Assembly (NCBI RefSeq): GCF_040954645.1
Contig: NC_092809.1
Coordinates: forward strand, 84,852,573-84,916,572
DNA length: 64,000 bases
Direction: 5' to 3'
Source of the DNA: Diabrotica undecimpunctata
Lineage: Eukaryota; Arthropoda; Insecta; Coleoptera; Chrysomelidae
Below are positions 45,561 to 56,750 of this stretch, piece by piece; position 1 is the first letter of the stretch; the number at the start of each line of letters is the position of its first letter. The translations under genes and the position numbers were made by a program. The notes under the pieces were generated by a model. It had not been told where the DNA came from. It searched no databases and saw only the letters and a list, made by a program, of their open reading frames with translations.

Positions 45561-46055
45561 GTCTCTAACGACTGGAGTAGAAAGCATCAATCACAACATA
45601 CATATTTAAAATCATAAAAATTACTTTCTTACTTAGGGATTATAAAACAGGTAAACTGAAATACTTTTTAAGTTATTTATTCGTTTGAATTTATTCAGTA
45701 AGGAAGCAAAATTGTGGTATATTTAAAAATGTTTCATCCGTGGGAAGAACCTAGTACTTCTGGTGAAGTTGTTACTAATAATAATGCCGAAAGAAGAGAC
45801 GTCAGAGTTAAAAAAACCATTAAAGCGAAGTGTTTTGTTAGTGAACTTAACAAATTTGATAAGTCCAACTCTGCCTTTGCTGGAACCCCCGTTGTGTGTT
45901 CAAATAAATGCTTATCGGCTTTGAGCGATAATGAACGTCTTACTACAAGCTTCATACTGTTTTCTGCATTTATAAAATTAGAAATATTTTTAAAATTGAA
46001 TAAAGTAATTTTACTTTAACTATATGAAGTTGAACTTTAAGTATATGAAGGAACA
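45561..46055 (+). other. Unassigned region with a 97-codon ORF
   Basis: From the ATG at 45729 to 46019 the frame starts MFHPWEEPSTSGEVV and has a charged first half (AERRDVRVKKTIKAKCF) and a hydrophobic end. I do not recognise it. It sits between a foldback element and a LINE tail, so transposon origin is likelier than a host gene. Confidence 0.25.
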
Positions 46056-46059
46056 AAAT

Positions 46060-46775
46060 CAATACAAATAAATAGACGTGTGAGACAGGGTGACACAATA
46101 TCACAAAAACTTTTCAATCAGACTCTGGAAGATATTTTTAAAAGATTAGAATGGGAAGAAAAAATAAACAAGATGAAATAGAACAAGTTCAGGATTATAT
46201 ATATCTGGGTCAAACTATAAAACTTAACAAAGAAAACCAAACAGCAGAGATAAAAAGACGAGTTAGACTGGCATGGGCGGCATTTGGCAAACTAAGCTAC
46301 ATTCTTAAAAAGAAAAGATATCCACAGCATCTTAAGACCAAAGTATACAATCAATGTACTCCCTGTTCTCACTTACGGTTCCCAAACATGGACAAAATAA
46401 TAAAAACGCAAAGAGCAATGGAAAGACAAATGTTGCACATAATACTAATGGATAATAAGAGAAACGAGTGGATAAGGGAGAAAACAAAAGTGAGGGATGT
46501 TAGACAAGAAGTTGCAAAATTGAAATGGAGATTTGCCGGACACAATATAAGACAAAAAGAAGATCGATGGAACAAAATTATTATAAGTTAGAGACTGTGG
46601 GAATATAAACGAAGCAGAGGAAGGTTCCAAATGAGATGAGCAGATGATATCAAGAAGCACGTGGGCTCTAGGTGGATGACTATAGCGACAGACAGAGAAG
46701 AATGGAAAAGGATTGGGGAGGCCTATGTCCAAAGATGGACCGAAGAAGGCTAATTAGATAGATAGATAGAAAGTA
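46060..46775 (+). mobile_element. LINE 3' part with (GATA)n tail
   Basis: Blocks: RRVRQGDTISQKLFNQTLED (46075), then a jump over the active site to VQDYIYLGQTIKLNKENQTA, RRVRLAWAAFGKLSYILKKK, LTYGSQTWT, QRAMERQMLHIILMDNKRNE, AKLKWRFAGHNIRQ, ADDIKKHVGS and EAYVQRWTEEG. It ends TTAGATAGATAGATAG at about 46752-46768. The YADD region is deleted. It lies 3' of the alpha-COP gene. Confidence 0.75.
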
Positions 46776-47206
46776 ATTTTATTATTTATTTTTTTTATAG
46801 ATTTTAATAAAATTGAAAAAATACATGTTGTATAACGGACTCGCCTTGTCGCGTAAATGGACTCTTACAACTATTTACTGTGACTGCGAATCACGAACAG
46901 CTATTTCGTTTTGTGGCGCAGTATTTTAGCCTCAGCCTTAGAAAAACTAATACAACGCCAGTATATAAGCTTGGCTTTAATATTAATCTGAGATATTTGT
47001 TAGCCACTATTTAGAACTTGGAAATCGAACTATAGTAGTACAGTATTTCGATGTGGACTATTTCAAATAAAAAAAAATAGTTGGATTATCAAACATATAT
47101 TTTTACAAATAAAATAAAATTTATAATAAAACATTATCTCTAAATTGAGAATAAGATCTCAAATATTTCAATACTTAATCATTTCCATATACAAAATGCA
47201 TCTAAC
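46776..47206 (-). other. Alpha-COP downstream / 3'UTR region
   Basis: About 430 bp between the alpha-COP stop codon and the LINE. It is AT-rich with no other gene; a TTTATT (AATAAA on the minus strand) lies near 46785. It probably contains the 3' untranslated region. Confidence 0.4.
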
Positions 47207-47590
47207 CTATCTAAATTGATGTACACTTATTCTGAGTCCAATACAATCCTTTCCAATTTCAGCTACCCGGCAAACATTGCACAAGGTTCCCTTATATTTA
47301 GGCAAGTATGAAGTTCCACACAAGGGACACTTTTCTTCAACCTTTCCTCTGTAAATCGGTGTATACGAGTGACCACACAAATTGAAAGGATTATGTTCAT
47401 CATACTGCATCTGTAATTCATCGGTGAGATTGGTATCACAGGCTTGAATGATCTTTCTAGCTTGTTGAGCTACTTCAGGTCTTGGGCCAAGCTCAAGAAG
47501 TCTTTTAGCAAATGATGATGCTGTTTTGTAATTTTTGAGCTTAAAGAACATGTTTAGAGCAGTCCTGAGTGTTAAAATTTGATGTATAGG
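47207..47590 (-). CDS. COPA: Coatomer subunit alpha, last coding exon
   Basis: This exon encodes the C-terminal domain of alpha-COP, the COPI vesicle-coat subunit that forms the outer scaffold in Golgi-to-ER transport; its tail contacts epsilon-COP. It reads [81 protein letters not shown], and ends [17 protein letters not shown], then TAG. In other animals the protein ends GLRIS..QFR, so the terminus is complete. On the minus strand the splice acceptor TTGCTTTTTGTTTCAG lies just before the CCT codon at 47590. The reading frame is intact and clearly conserved. The preceding exon is at 55167-55426. Confidence 0.95.
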   Translation of the reverse strand, partial: PIHQILTLRTALNMFFKLKNYKTASSFAKRLLELGPRPEVAQQARKIIQACDTNLTDELQMQYDEHNPFNLCGHSYTPIYRGKVEEKCPLCGTSYLPKYKGTLCNVCRVAEIGKDCIGLRISVHQFR

Positions 47591-47938
47591 CTGAAACAAA
47601 AAGCAACATTTTAAAAAATTTCTCAGTAACGTTAAGTCAAAGAATGAGAAAATAAAGCAACTGTCAGTAAGTACATGGATAGAAAATTTTAGTAAAAGCT
47701 ACCGATGAAACATCGGGAAGAAATATATTCAAAACAGGGCCTACAAACCCAGAAACCAGTATTTTACATAAAAATAAATTTTGTTTATTAAGATAATGTT
47801 TCTTACGTGATATCTTCTAGTTATGCATATTATGTTTCTTAATGTAATAATTTTCGGTACTCTAAGCAAAATTTTGTTTTATCAGTGTCTTTTCTCGTTT
47901 CTATTAAATGTCGTAATAGGGCTAATACAAGTATTATA

Positions 47939-49869
47939 CACTGTGTGTCAGCCAAATGGAATAAATTAGCTAATAAATAAATGAGGGAGTATTCGAAAAA
48001 ACGGTCGAACACGTCGATTAGTATTTATAGTTGTGCTTTTTTTTTTTTCATAAAAACTTTTTATACGGGGTGTATCAGATAACGGTGGCCAATACCAACT
48101 TACTTATTTTAAATAGAACACCCTGTATATTAATTCATTTTTAGATTTCTTAAATCATTTTAGACTTTTTTGAATACAATGTCCTATACCTATCTTTGAC
48201 TGTTTCGGAAATATTAAGTAAAATGCAAAAATTCACATTTAGAAAAGAAAATCATCTATTTGCCGAAAGTCGCTACAACATATTCAAAAACTTCTAAATA
48301 ATACAAATCTAAACAATAATGTCAATGTAGGAGATGATCAAAATGCTCCCTACGAACATCTTGGCAACACCCTAACCGTGAATAGAAATTTCTTCAAACG
48401 TTACTCAACATCTCAGATGTGATCGATCTAATCGCAAGCGTTATTCGTCTTCGTAAGTCAGCTAAGTCAGTGGGTTTAGTTTTGTATACAAATCGGGGGA
48501 TCGTGGTGGCCATTCCATCGCTCCTCGCCTCCCTATCTATCGATTTGGAAATATTTGGTTGAGGTACTGCCGGACATGGATTTGGTAGTAGGGTGGTGCT
48601 CCATCTTATTGAAACCATATCATATTCTTTGGAACTTGTGGGTTTCCTGGATCAGGAATAATTGTTGCCATTCAAATTACTATCTATTAAAAAGGGACCT
48701 ATGATTAATTTGATCTTCAATAATTCCTGCCCACACGTTAACCTTCTCAGGGTATTGAGTATGGGCCTCTCTCATCCAGTGAGGATTTTCCCTGGACCAA
48801 TAGCGGCAATTTTGCCGATTAGCATGGCCGTGAAGAGTAAAGGTGCACTCATCAGAAAACAAAACTTGTTCTAATTGGATCACATTGCTGTCTAACATTG
48901 CCATCATTTGTTCACAAAATAGGTTCTCCTGTCAAAATCATCTTCCATGAGCTTCTGAGTATGTATAATTTTATAGGTAGGGATGCATTTTGTTTTCTAG
49001 TAATATTCGAATAACCGATGAGTAGCTAATATCGTGTACTGGGGCTGCTTTTCGAACAGATGTATGTGGATGTTCCTCAAATTCAGGCATAACAGCGAAA
49101 TTGGTATACCTTACTTATTGCATTGGCAGCTTCTTTTTTTACCTTCCTAACATGGCCCAGCTTGTGGAATTGCTTCTCTATTTTACTAATTGTCCCTTGA
49201 GATATGGGCGGCAAATCAGCAAATGCTTCGTAAAATAAACGAGCTACTTCCATTTGCGTCCGTGTCTTATCTCCATAGCCAATCATCTGCATAATTGTAA
49301 TTTTGTGCATTTCTGTTAAATGAACCATTTTTCTGGATTGCGTTAATGAAATTCAAACGACTATAGCACTGACAACTACTTCTGTCATGGAACAATAAAA
49401 CATTGGCGTTTCAAACCAAAGTAAACAATTTTTTGTTTTTTTTTAACATATCAATAAAAAGGAATGCTGAAATAGTTTTTGCTTACTTTATCATTACCAA
49501 GACCTAAATGGACAAGAAGTATTAAGACATTGGTAGCGACTTTCGACAAATAAATAATTTTCTTTTCTAAATGTGAATTTTTGCATTTTACTTAATATTT
49601 CCGAAACAGTTAAAGATGGGTATAGGACATTGTATTCAAAAAATGTCTAAAATGATCTGAGGAATCTAAAAATGAATTAATATATAGGGTGTTCTATTTA
49701 AAATAAGCAAGTTGGTATTCTCCACCGTTATCTGATACACCCCGTATAAAAAGTTTTTATGGAAAAAAAGTGAGCAACTATAAATATTAATCGACGTGTT
49801 CGACCGTTTTTTCGAATACTCCCTCATTTATTTATTAGCAAATTTATTCCATTTGGCTGACACACAGTG
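47939..49869 (-). mobile_element. Tc1/mariner-superfamily transposon with 338-bp TIRs
   Basis: It begins CACTGTGTGTCAGCC at 47939 after TA (47937-47938) and ends with the mirror at 49869 before TA (49870-49871). The left repeat 47939-48276 and right repeat 49533-49869 match along their length, with landmarks ATTCGAAAAAACGGTCGAAC and GTAGCGACTTTCG. Total 1931 bp. It lies in the alpha-COP intron in the same orientation as the gene. A dead transposase lies between the repeats. Confidence 0.92.
48394..49328 (-). pseudogene. Mariner-type transposase pseudogene
   Basis: N-terminus at 49328: MVHLTEMHKITIMQMIGYGD, helix-turn-helix with LPPISQGTISKIEKQFHKLG. 48907-48680 carries LEQVLFSDECTFTLHGHANR (first Asp) and VNVWAGIIED. 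Further on, the second-Asp block reads DGAPPYYQ directly after an in-frame stop, then IFPNR, stop, IGRRGAMEWPPRSPDL. The segment that should follow with the third acidic residue is deleted. The text jumps to KTKPTDLADLRRRITLAIRS and ends SEMLSNV. Non-functional. Confidence 0.85.
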
Positions 49870-49871
49870 TA

Positions 49872-50990
49872 TAATCTAACTTTACTCTCTGCTCTCGTGT
49901 ATATGTTATTCCAAATTACATTTTTTAGACATCATGACACCTTTGCTGCTATTTGCACGAGTTTATAAGGCTTTTTAAAACTTATGCCTGGTTGTGACCA
50001 ATGAAGAGGTTAATTCCTAGATATTTGAACTATGATATATGTTCTACAGTTTTGTTGTTTAATCACGGGAGAGTATCTTATTGGCTCTCTAGATATGGAC
50101 ATGCAGTTTGTCTTCTCTATTGATATGTTCATTACTTCTCTGATGTAATTTGTGCAACTGTCTGTATACCATCCTCAGTTTGGTTATAATTACCGTGGTA
50201 TTACAAAGCAGACCATACAGATTCGTTTGTTGTTCATTCTGTGCCTCCACAAACATTCTTTCCTGAATCATCATCAGTGTCTGAAGCAATCGGATGTGGG
50301 ACTAAGAGGGCTCTCGCTTCTTATAATAAGCTTTTTCTGATAGTTTGCATATTGGTACTAATGCCACTGCAATTATGTCGGTTCATGGATCAGTAATCAG
50401 TCAACCGGTGGATATATTGTACCAGAGATATAATTGAACGAAGTACCTGGCTGTTTCTGTAGTATACTTCCGAAAATTTTCTATATCAATTTCTTTACCA
50501 CTCGAAATTGTTGGTAAAATAATATGAAAACAATGGATCAGTTCTTTGTCTATTCTGGTTATATGAGCTGATATATTCGTATTCTGAAAGAAATGCCCAG
50601 TTGTGTTTTCATTAATACTACTGAGTTTACAATACTAGTTTGTAATGATCAGCGTTTACGGCTGTTTTTAACATTGCGTCAATGTCGTTGAACTTAGTTG
50701 ATGTTGCTTCGCATAATTAACAACGATGCGAAGATTTTGTTTGTGATGTTCCAAAATTTCATGTTAGTTCCTTTACTATGTTAAGGGTATAAAGAAACTC
50801 ATAAATCTCCGAAATAAAACGATAACTGTGCGTTTATATCAGTTTTTCAACATTGCGGAAATATTGACACTTTAACGTTTAATTTTAAAAAGTTATTTAT
50901 TACCGGAGTAGCGGCTAGTAGTGCGGGTTTCCAAGTTATCTTGGAAGTCAATTAGCTATACTTTATAGAAATATTGGACATTTAACCTAA
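49872..50990. other. Intronic sequence, no recognisable gene
   Basis: A 66-codon minus frame at 50089-50289 (QTLMMIQERMFVEAQNEQQT) might be part of a retroelement protein, but I cannot place it. The rest is AT-rich intron. Confidence 0.35.
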
Positions 50991-50999
50991 TGCGGCCTA

Positions 51000-52101
51000 A
51001 TACATAACTTTTCGATCATAGTCCAGGCGGTATCTGTAATGAGTTACGCGGATGCATATAAACGCATCTAACCCACGTGTCGCTAAGTTCCGTCTGAAAT
51101 TTAAAAAAATCCACAAACCTAATCCTAGAAGATACGATCTCAAACAACTTAGAGATGATGACATAAAGCAAGAAGTACGGGAATATCTGAAGAACAACAT
51201 ATCTAAGTCAGAAGTAGTTAATGATGTTGGCACAGAAATAAACCACTTAGAAAACATTGGGAAGGAAATATTAGACCAATCCTGCGACCGAAAAAGACAG
51301 AAAAGAAAAAACCATGGATGACCGACGGTATATTACAGATGATGGACAGAAGAAGAGAATCCAAGCGGAAAGACTACGTTGCCTATCAATTTCTAGACAA
51401 AGAGATAAAAAAAGCTGTCAGAGAAGCTAAAAATAGAAATCTGGAAGAACAGTGTGAAGAAATCGAGATATTGGAACGTAAACACGATTCCTTCAACCTC
51501 CACAAAAAGATCAAAGAAGCAGCAGGTATCTATAAATCAAAAAGGCCAGGGCACTTAACAGACCGCTCAAGGAAATCCAATAGTTGATATTGAAGAAATA
51601 AAAACAACATGGATGAACTATGCGACAACATTTGAAGGCGATAGGAATGTCACCATCACACAAAATAAAAATGAGATACCGGACCACCTATTCTCGAAGC
51701 GGAAGTAGAAGCTGCTATAAACAACATTAAGGAGGGAAAAGCAGCAGGACCAGACGAGTTCTACTGAAAATTTTTGAAAATTATGCATAAAGACGAAGTA
51801 AAAAGACTTACCTTGATCTTCAACAATATATACCAAAGTGGAAAAATACCCCAACAGTGGCTAAGATCAACTTTTATAACAATCCCTAAAAAACCCAATG
51901 CCAAAAAATGTGAAGATTATAGAATAATAAGCCTTATGAGCCATCTCCTGAAAACTTTTTTAAAAATTATACATAAAAAGAATATATAAAAAGTGTGAGG
52001 AACACATGACAAACACACAATTCAGTTTCAAGGATGCATTGGGTACTCGAGAGGCACTTTTTGCAATAAGTTCTCTTTCAAAGATGTAGAGACGTGAATT
52101 A

Positions 52102-52158
<57 letters not shown>

Positions 52159-53265
52159 TGTGTGTGTTTTGTTGATTACCAGAAAGCGTTCGATAGAATA
52201 AAACATGACGAACTGATGAAAATATTAAATTCAATTGGTCTAGACAGCAGAGATCGCCGTATAATAAACAATATCTATTACGAACAAACTGCAGCTGAAA
52301 GAGTTGGGATCAGTTAACAGACAACATAAAGATAAAAAGAGATGTGCGACAGGGATGTATATTGTCCCCATTATTGTTCAATACATATTCAGAGCACATT
52401 TTGAACCTAGCGCTAACGGACATAGACGAGGGAATACTTATAAACAGAGAATGATTGAACAACATAAGATACGCTGATGATACTGTCATTTTTGCAGACA
52501 GTCTTGAAGGTCTGCAGACATTTGTCTCTAGGGTGGCAGAAGTAAGTAGCAGGTTTGGGCTTGATTTTAACATCAAAAAAACCAAATACATGGTTAGAAG
52601 CAAAAATAGGATACCACCTGGTCAATTACTAGTTAACCAAAAACCTATAACACAAATCACCAACTTTTGTTATCTGGGTGCAAACTTCAATGAACAGTGA
52701 GACCAATCGACGGAAATTAAGATAAGGATCGAGAAGGCAAGATCAGCTTTCGTCAAAATGAAAAAATCTTTAACAGCCACGATATAAAATTGGAAATAAA
52801 AGTTCGTTTACTAAAATGCTACATATTCTCCGTACTTTTATATGGCGTGGAGTCATGGACCTTAACTGAAGCATCACTGAAGAGACTCGAAGCATTTGAG
52901 ATGTGGTGCTATAGGACGCATGTTGAGGATTTCCTGGATAGACAGAGTTACCAACGAAGAAGTCCTACATATAATGGGTAAAGAGCGCGAACTAGTCGTA
53001 ACCATAATACGTCGCAAACTAGAATACCTGGGCCATATAATGCGCAATGAACAACGATATGACCTACTTCGGACCATACTTCAAGGTAAAGTGCATGGGA
53101 AAAGAGGTCCAGGGCGAAGAAGAATATACTGGCTGCATAACCTGCGAAAATGGTTTAAACTTAACCATTACCGGTCTTTTCAGGGCAACAGTCAACAAAG
53201 TCAGAATAGCCATGTTAGTGTCCAACATCCGTAACAGATAGGCACCAAAAGAAGAAGATATAAAC
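51000..53265 (+). mobile_element. RTE-like LINE in the alpha-COP intron
   Basis: Linker at 51052-51587 (NPRRYDLKQLRDDDIKQEVR; YVAYQFLDKEIKKAVREAKN). RT: KIPQQWLRSTFITIPKKPNA, YRIISLMSHLLKTFLKII, TQFSFKDALGTREALFAI, then (TA)n at 52104-52154, and LLITRKRSIE in the wrong frame, where the A-motif DYQKAFDRIKHDELMKIL can still be read in another frame. Then VRQGCILSPLLFNTYSEHIL, LNNIRYADDTVIFADSLEGL (intact YADD), TNFCYLGANFNEQ, LLYGVESWTLTEASLKRLEA, EYLGHIMRNEQRYDLL, GKVHGKRGPGRRRIYWLHNL, and an end at VRIAMLVSNIRNR then GCACCAAAAGAAGAAGA. It is inserted antisense to the gene. Several frameshifts and stops. Confidence 0.85.
52104..52154. repeat. (TA)n expanded inside RT coding sequence
   Basis: The run sits between codons for RDVNYD and the following VCFVDYQKAF text, where the family sequence has only a few TA/TG steps. 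Confidence 0.9.
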
Positions 53266-53985
53266 GCAGTTTTTGCATAAATCGCTCCAAAATATCACTA
53301 ATAATGATAATTTTTACTATACGTAAGTTGTAAAATGTGAGCTTAACTTTTTATTAAACAAAATATGAAAAAAAATAAATCAAAAATTCGATATTTTTTG
53401 TCCTTTTTTCCATTTATCTCAAAAACTATCAGTTTTACAATAATTTTGATTAGGACATAAAAGTTTTCTTATTAAATTAGAAAATAAATAAAAAAATATT
53501 TAAAAAAAAGATTTTTTGTGATTTTATTTTCCTTACTAAAATCAAACTTAGGACCTTTATATTCCAAGAAAGAAAAACTCTTTAATATGTTTAATTATCA
53601 TACAAACTTTCATTAAAATCGATTTAATAGTTTTTGCAAAATAATATTGGAATCTATGTTTTTTTTAATAAATAATTTTCAAAATTATGCCGGTGAAAAA
53701 TTAAAACTTGTGTATGAAATCTTTTTACCAATTAGAAGAGTATTCAAGATTTCAAACCTATTTTGAAAAATAAAATACGTCGAATAAAAGAGCCAAGGCA
53801 GTTTTTTTTTTAAAATTGTTTAAATTTTAGGCTTATAAACAATCTGAATAACTTTAATAACTCAATTATAGATCGATTTTAGTTTTCAAAACGGATACTA
53901 AAAGTGCGACGAAAGACGCTTAAAAAAAGGCAAAATAAGATGATCGTTTCATTATGATTAGTTTCGGAGTTATGATCGGTCAAAG
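53266..53985. other. AT-rich intron, no gene
   Basis: Poly-A and poly-T rich, with no coding signal. Confidence 0.4.
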
Positions 53986-54330
53986 TTGACATTCGTCTAG
54001 TACTTTTGTCATTATATATTCAGAATATATGTTGTATAATAATGGTGATAGTATGCAGACCTGTCAAGTTCCTTTATTTGTTTTACACGCATCTGAATAT
54101 ATTCCGAGTTTTTATCATACAGATTTCTTATTAGGTTAACTAGGTGGTTAAGTACTCCCATATTTTAAATTATACTCCATTTTACTGAATCAAAAGCCTT
54201 TGTGTAATCTACGAAACAGAGCCGCCTTGGTATATTGCGTTCGTTTTTCGTAATACACATATACTCCCTTCATGAAGTCCTCATTTTATATAGAGGCCAT
54301 CACATGTGCAAAACGTAAAAGGTCTCATTA
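53986..54330 (-). mobile_element. LINE RT fragment
   Basis: Minus strand: GVYVYYEKRTQYTKAALFR (finger/palm region), KAF.FSKMEYN (A-motif equivalent of KAFD), then CILSPLLYNIYSEYIM-like text in shifted frames near 54060-54000. It is badly decayed, and the clade cannot be set. Confidence 0.5.
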
Positions 54331-54663
54331 TATCAGAATATTTATTAAATGACATCCTTAAGTAAATTGTTCTCAGGTAAGAGCATATTCAATGATTGGA
54401 AATTTATAATTGAAAATATGAATTCCACATTTGAAAATAACAAAACATTCTGCAGAAAACAATACTTCCGCAATAGGTTGCATACAAATTTGATGAACCT
54501 GAGCTAGCATGGTCACACTGTTTTGCCTTTTCAAACAACACTAATTGCTGCGGCGATACCCAAAAATATTCTGTGTATTAAATACAACGAGAAGATTGCA
54601 AATTATGGAGATCTTGAGATACAAAATACGGAGACAATGGCGGATGGAAAGTACCCACACGAT

Positions 54664-54840
54664 ACTGGCGGCTGTGGCTCAGTGGCTCTGGTTCTGGCTT
54701 ACGAAGCCGGATGGTCCGAGTTCGATCTCCCTGTAGACATCAGAAATTTTAAAATTTTTAATTTAAGTGAACCGCCACAGTGCTCACAGACGTATCCGTC
54801 GGTGCTGGCTAGGTAAGTAGTCGTTAACATTACAACCTGT
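54664..54840 (+). mobile_element. tRNA-derived SINE head
   Basis: Box A-like TGGCTCAGTGG at 54675-54685 and box B-like GAGTTCGATCTCC at 54718-54730 are at normal RNA polymerase III spacing. An anticodon-arm-like hairpin CTGGC-TTACGAA-GCCGG between them would place ACG in the loop, resembling tRNA-Arg. No acceptor stem pairing is visible, so it is a SINE, not a tRNA gene. The body continues with GTGAACCGCCACAGTGCTC and merges with a LINE 3' end at about 54842. Confidence 0.6.
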
Positions 54841-54841
54841 G

Positions 54842-55075
54842 CCAGAAGGTTACACGAATGGAAGATATACAATAAGCTTCACAAAAACCATTCAGAAATC
54901 GGTATTGTTTTCAGCATCCAAATGCTTAAGAAAATTTTTGGGAAATACTCCAGCATATGAAATCAGCTAGGGCTTGATAGCATAAGTACCCTAGGATGAG
55001 TGAATTTCCTTTTCGATGGAGTGAGAACTGTATGGCATAAATCTATTATCTAGAAACAATACTAATAATACATAT
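54842..55075 (+). mobile_element. LINE 3' end, same family as 17200-17600
   Basis: SKCLRKFLGNTPAYEIS, stop, then GATGAGTGAAT, GGAGTGAGAACTGTATGGC. The 17395-17560 copy has the same order. It may be the tail of the SINE just upstream, since many SINEs share the 3' end of a partner LINE. Confidence 0.5.
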
Positions 55076-55166
55076 TCAGTAATAATATTGTATAAGGCAT
55101 GTAGACCGATTTGTTTGGCCCACGAAAAAGAGAAGAAATGATGAAGTGTATAATTTATCCACATAC

Positions 55167-55426
55167 CTGAAGTTTACAATGTGTGAAGTAAGCCGCCATC
55201 CTCGCATTGACGTTTCTGTTCTTCGTGTGAAGATTTTGGTAAAGTTTTTCTTAAAGTTTCCATTTGAAGACCACAAATGTATTCACTACATATCCTCAAC
55301 AACTGTTGTGCTTCCGATATTTCTTGTTTATTCTCTACTACTACTAACGTTACTGAGAGAAGAAGGGTTTGGAATTTTTCTATGGCTTCCGTGAACTTGC
55401 CTCCTGTAGTGAGTTGATTAGCAAGC
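55167..55426 (-). CDS. COPA: Coatomer subunit alpha, penultimate exon in this window
   Basis: On the minus strand the acceptor ATTCTTTTGCAG precedes 55426, and the donor GTATGT follows 55167. The text reads [60 protein letters not shown] and [10 protein letters not shown]. Then, in the next frame, it reads [11 protein letters not shown]. All of this is alpha-COP just upstream of the C-terminal exon. The exon is 260 bases, one more than the frame needs. An extra G in GCGAGGATGG (where GCGAGATGG would keep frame) near 55202 breaks it. Because both splice sites and the rest are intact, a sequencing or consensus error is as likely as a real mutation. Earlier exons are not in the window. Confidence 0.88.
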
Positions 55427-56134
55427 CTGCAAAAGAATTGTTGATTATTTGTGAAGGAAAACTTAATTTAATAATTTTAATAACTTTAAAAAGATTGTAA
55501 AAACATAAATCGGAGTGATTTGAGTTTTAGATTATGATAATATACTACTGCATAAAAAAACCCCAAATAGTTACATGTTTGGTAATTCACTACATTTTCT
55601 TTAATTTTAGTCGTAGAAACTTTTACAGATAAGTTTAGATAATAAATAAGTTTATAGATAATTATGCTTCTTGGAAGATATTGAAAAAAGAAAAATATTA
55701 ATGTATTCGTCACAAAGAAACCAATTTATTAATATCGGATATTACATCCCCAGGCTTTTAATTACACCACTAAGAATTAACAATTATTTCGATGAAATAG
55801 TTATTACAGCTTCGTCTCATTTTTCCCATTTTTCCTTAAAAGTAAATTACAGTTCCTGAATTATACTTGAATCACTTTCATGTCTCCTAATGCGTTATTC
55901 TCCTGGTATTTCATCTTACACATGATTCAAAAGAATCATCTTTTTGATATTAACCGCATACTTCAATGAAATCATAATTGCATAAAAGTTCATAAATAAA
56001 ATCTGAACTAATGAAGTATGCATATGGTAATGCTTAGTCTACACGTTCGTTAGTCTTATTAATTGGCTTACCTAAACTACTTAAACAGTAGTTTTTTTGC
56101 AAATTATTGTCGCAGAAAAATTAGTACCATATAC
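55427..56134. other. Upstream alpha-COP intron, no gene
   Basis: AT-rich sequence beyond the exon. No further alpha-COP exon is visible up to the window end. Confidence 0.5.
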
Positions 56135-56150
56135 CCTTCGAACGACGAAA

Positions 56151-56733
56151 GTTAAACTTCATTTAAAGATGGAGTTACTACAAATGACATCTTTGGATAA
56201 TGAAATGATTAAAGTAATAGTTTTAAGTACCTAGGATCGGTAATACAGAGTAATGGAGAAATATATGAAGATGCATGCAGTAGAATTAGGTTGGATAGAT
56301 GAAGTGGAAGGAAGCGAGTGGTGTACTGTGTAACAGAAAAATTCCAATGAAGCTGAAGGAAAAAATCTATAAAAACAGCCATAAGACCAGCTGTGATGTA
56401 TGGAACTGAATGTTGGGCAGTTAAAAAGAAAAAGGGACAACGTATGCATGTGGCGGAAATCCGAATGCTTAGATGGATGAGTGGAGTGACGAAAAAGAAA
56501 AAAATTAAGAATGAGTGTATTGGGGAGAGTCTAGGGGTAGCACCAATTGTTGCCAAAATGAGAGCATAGGTAAAAATGGTTTTGACATGTTCAACGTCGG
56601 GACGTTAATGACCCAATACGAACAATTGCTGATCTGCAGGTTCCTGGAAGGAGTAGGAGAAGAACAAATAAGACCTGGAAAGGCGCATAGAAAGGACATG
56701 TCATAGGGATAAAGGCAAAGAGAATGATGATGA
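56151..56733 (+). mobile_element. LINE 3' part with target-site duplication
   Basis: Flanked by CCTTCGAACGACGAAA (56135-56150) and CCTTTCGAACGACGAAA (56734-56750), a 16-bp target duplication with one extra T. The text reads FKYLGSVIQSNGEIYEDACS, RPAVMYGTECWAVKKKKGQR, MHVAEIRMLRWMSGVTKK and ESLGVAPIVAKMRA, and ends AATGATGATGA. 5'-truncated RTE-like ORF2 tail with a few frame breaks. Confidence 0.85.
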
Positions 56734-56750
56734 CCTTTCGAACGACGAAA

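Larger units (their letters stand above)
47591..55166 (-). other. COPA: Alpha-COP last intron, 7.6 kb
   Basis: Donor GTATGT at 55166 and acceptor TTTCAG ending at 47591 (minus strand). Codons either side join in phase 0 as KLQ then PIH, matching the conserved NLQPVH text of alpha-COP. The intron contains a mariner, an RTE-like LINE, LINE tails and a SINE, which together account for most of its length. Confidence 0.85.

Noticed and set aside
54675..54730. Functional tRNA-Arg(ACG) gene
   Set aside because: The anticodon-arm-like hairpin and boxes are present, but I find no acceptor-stem pairing, and SINE-like sequence follows.
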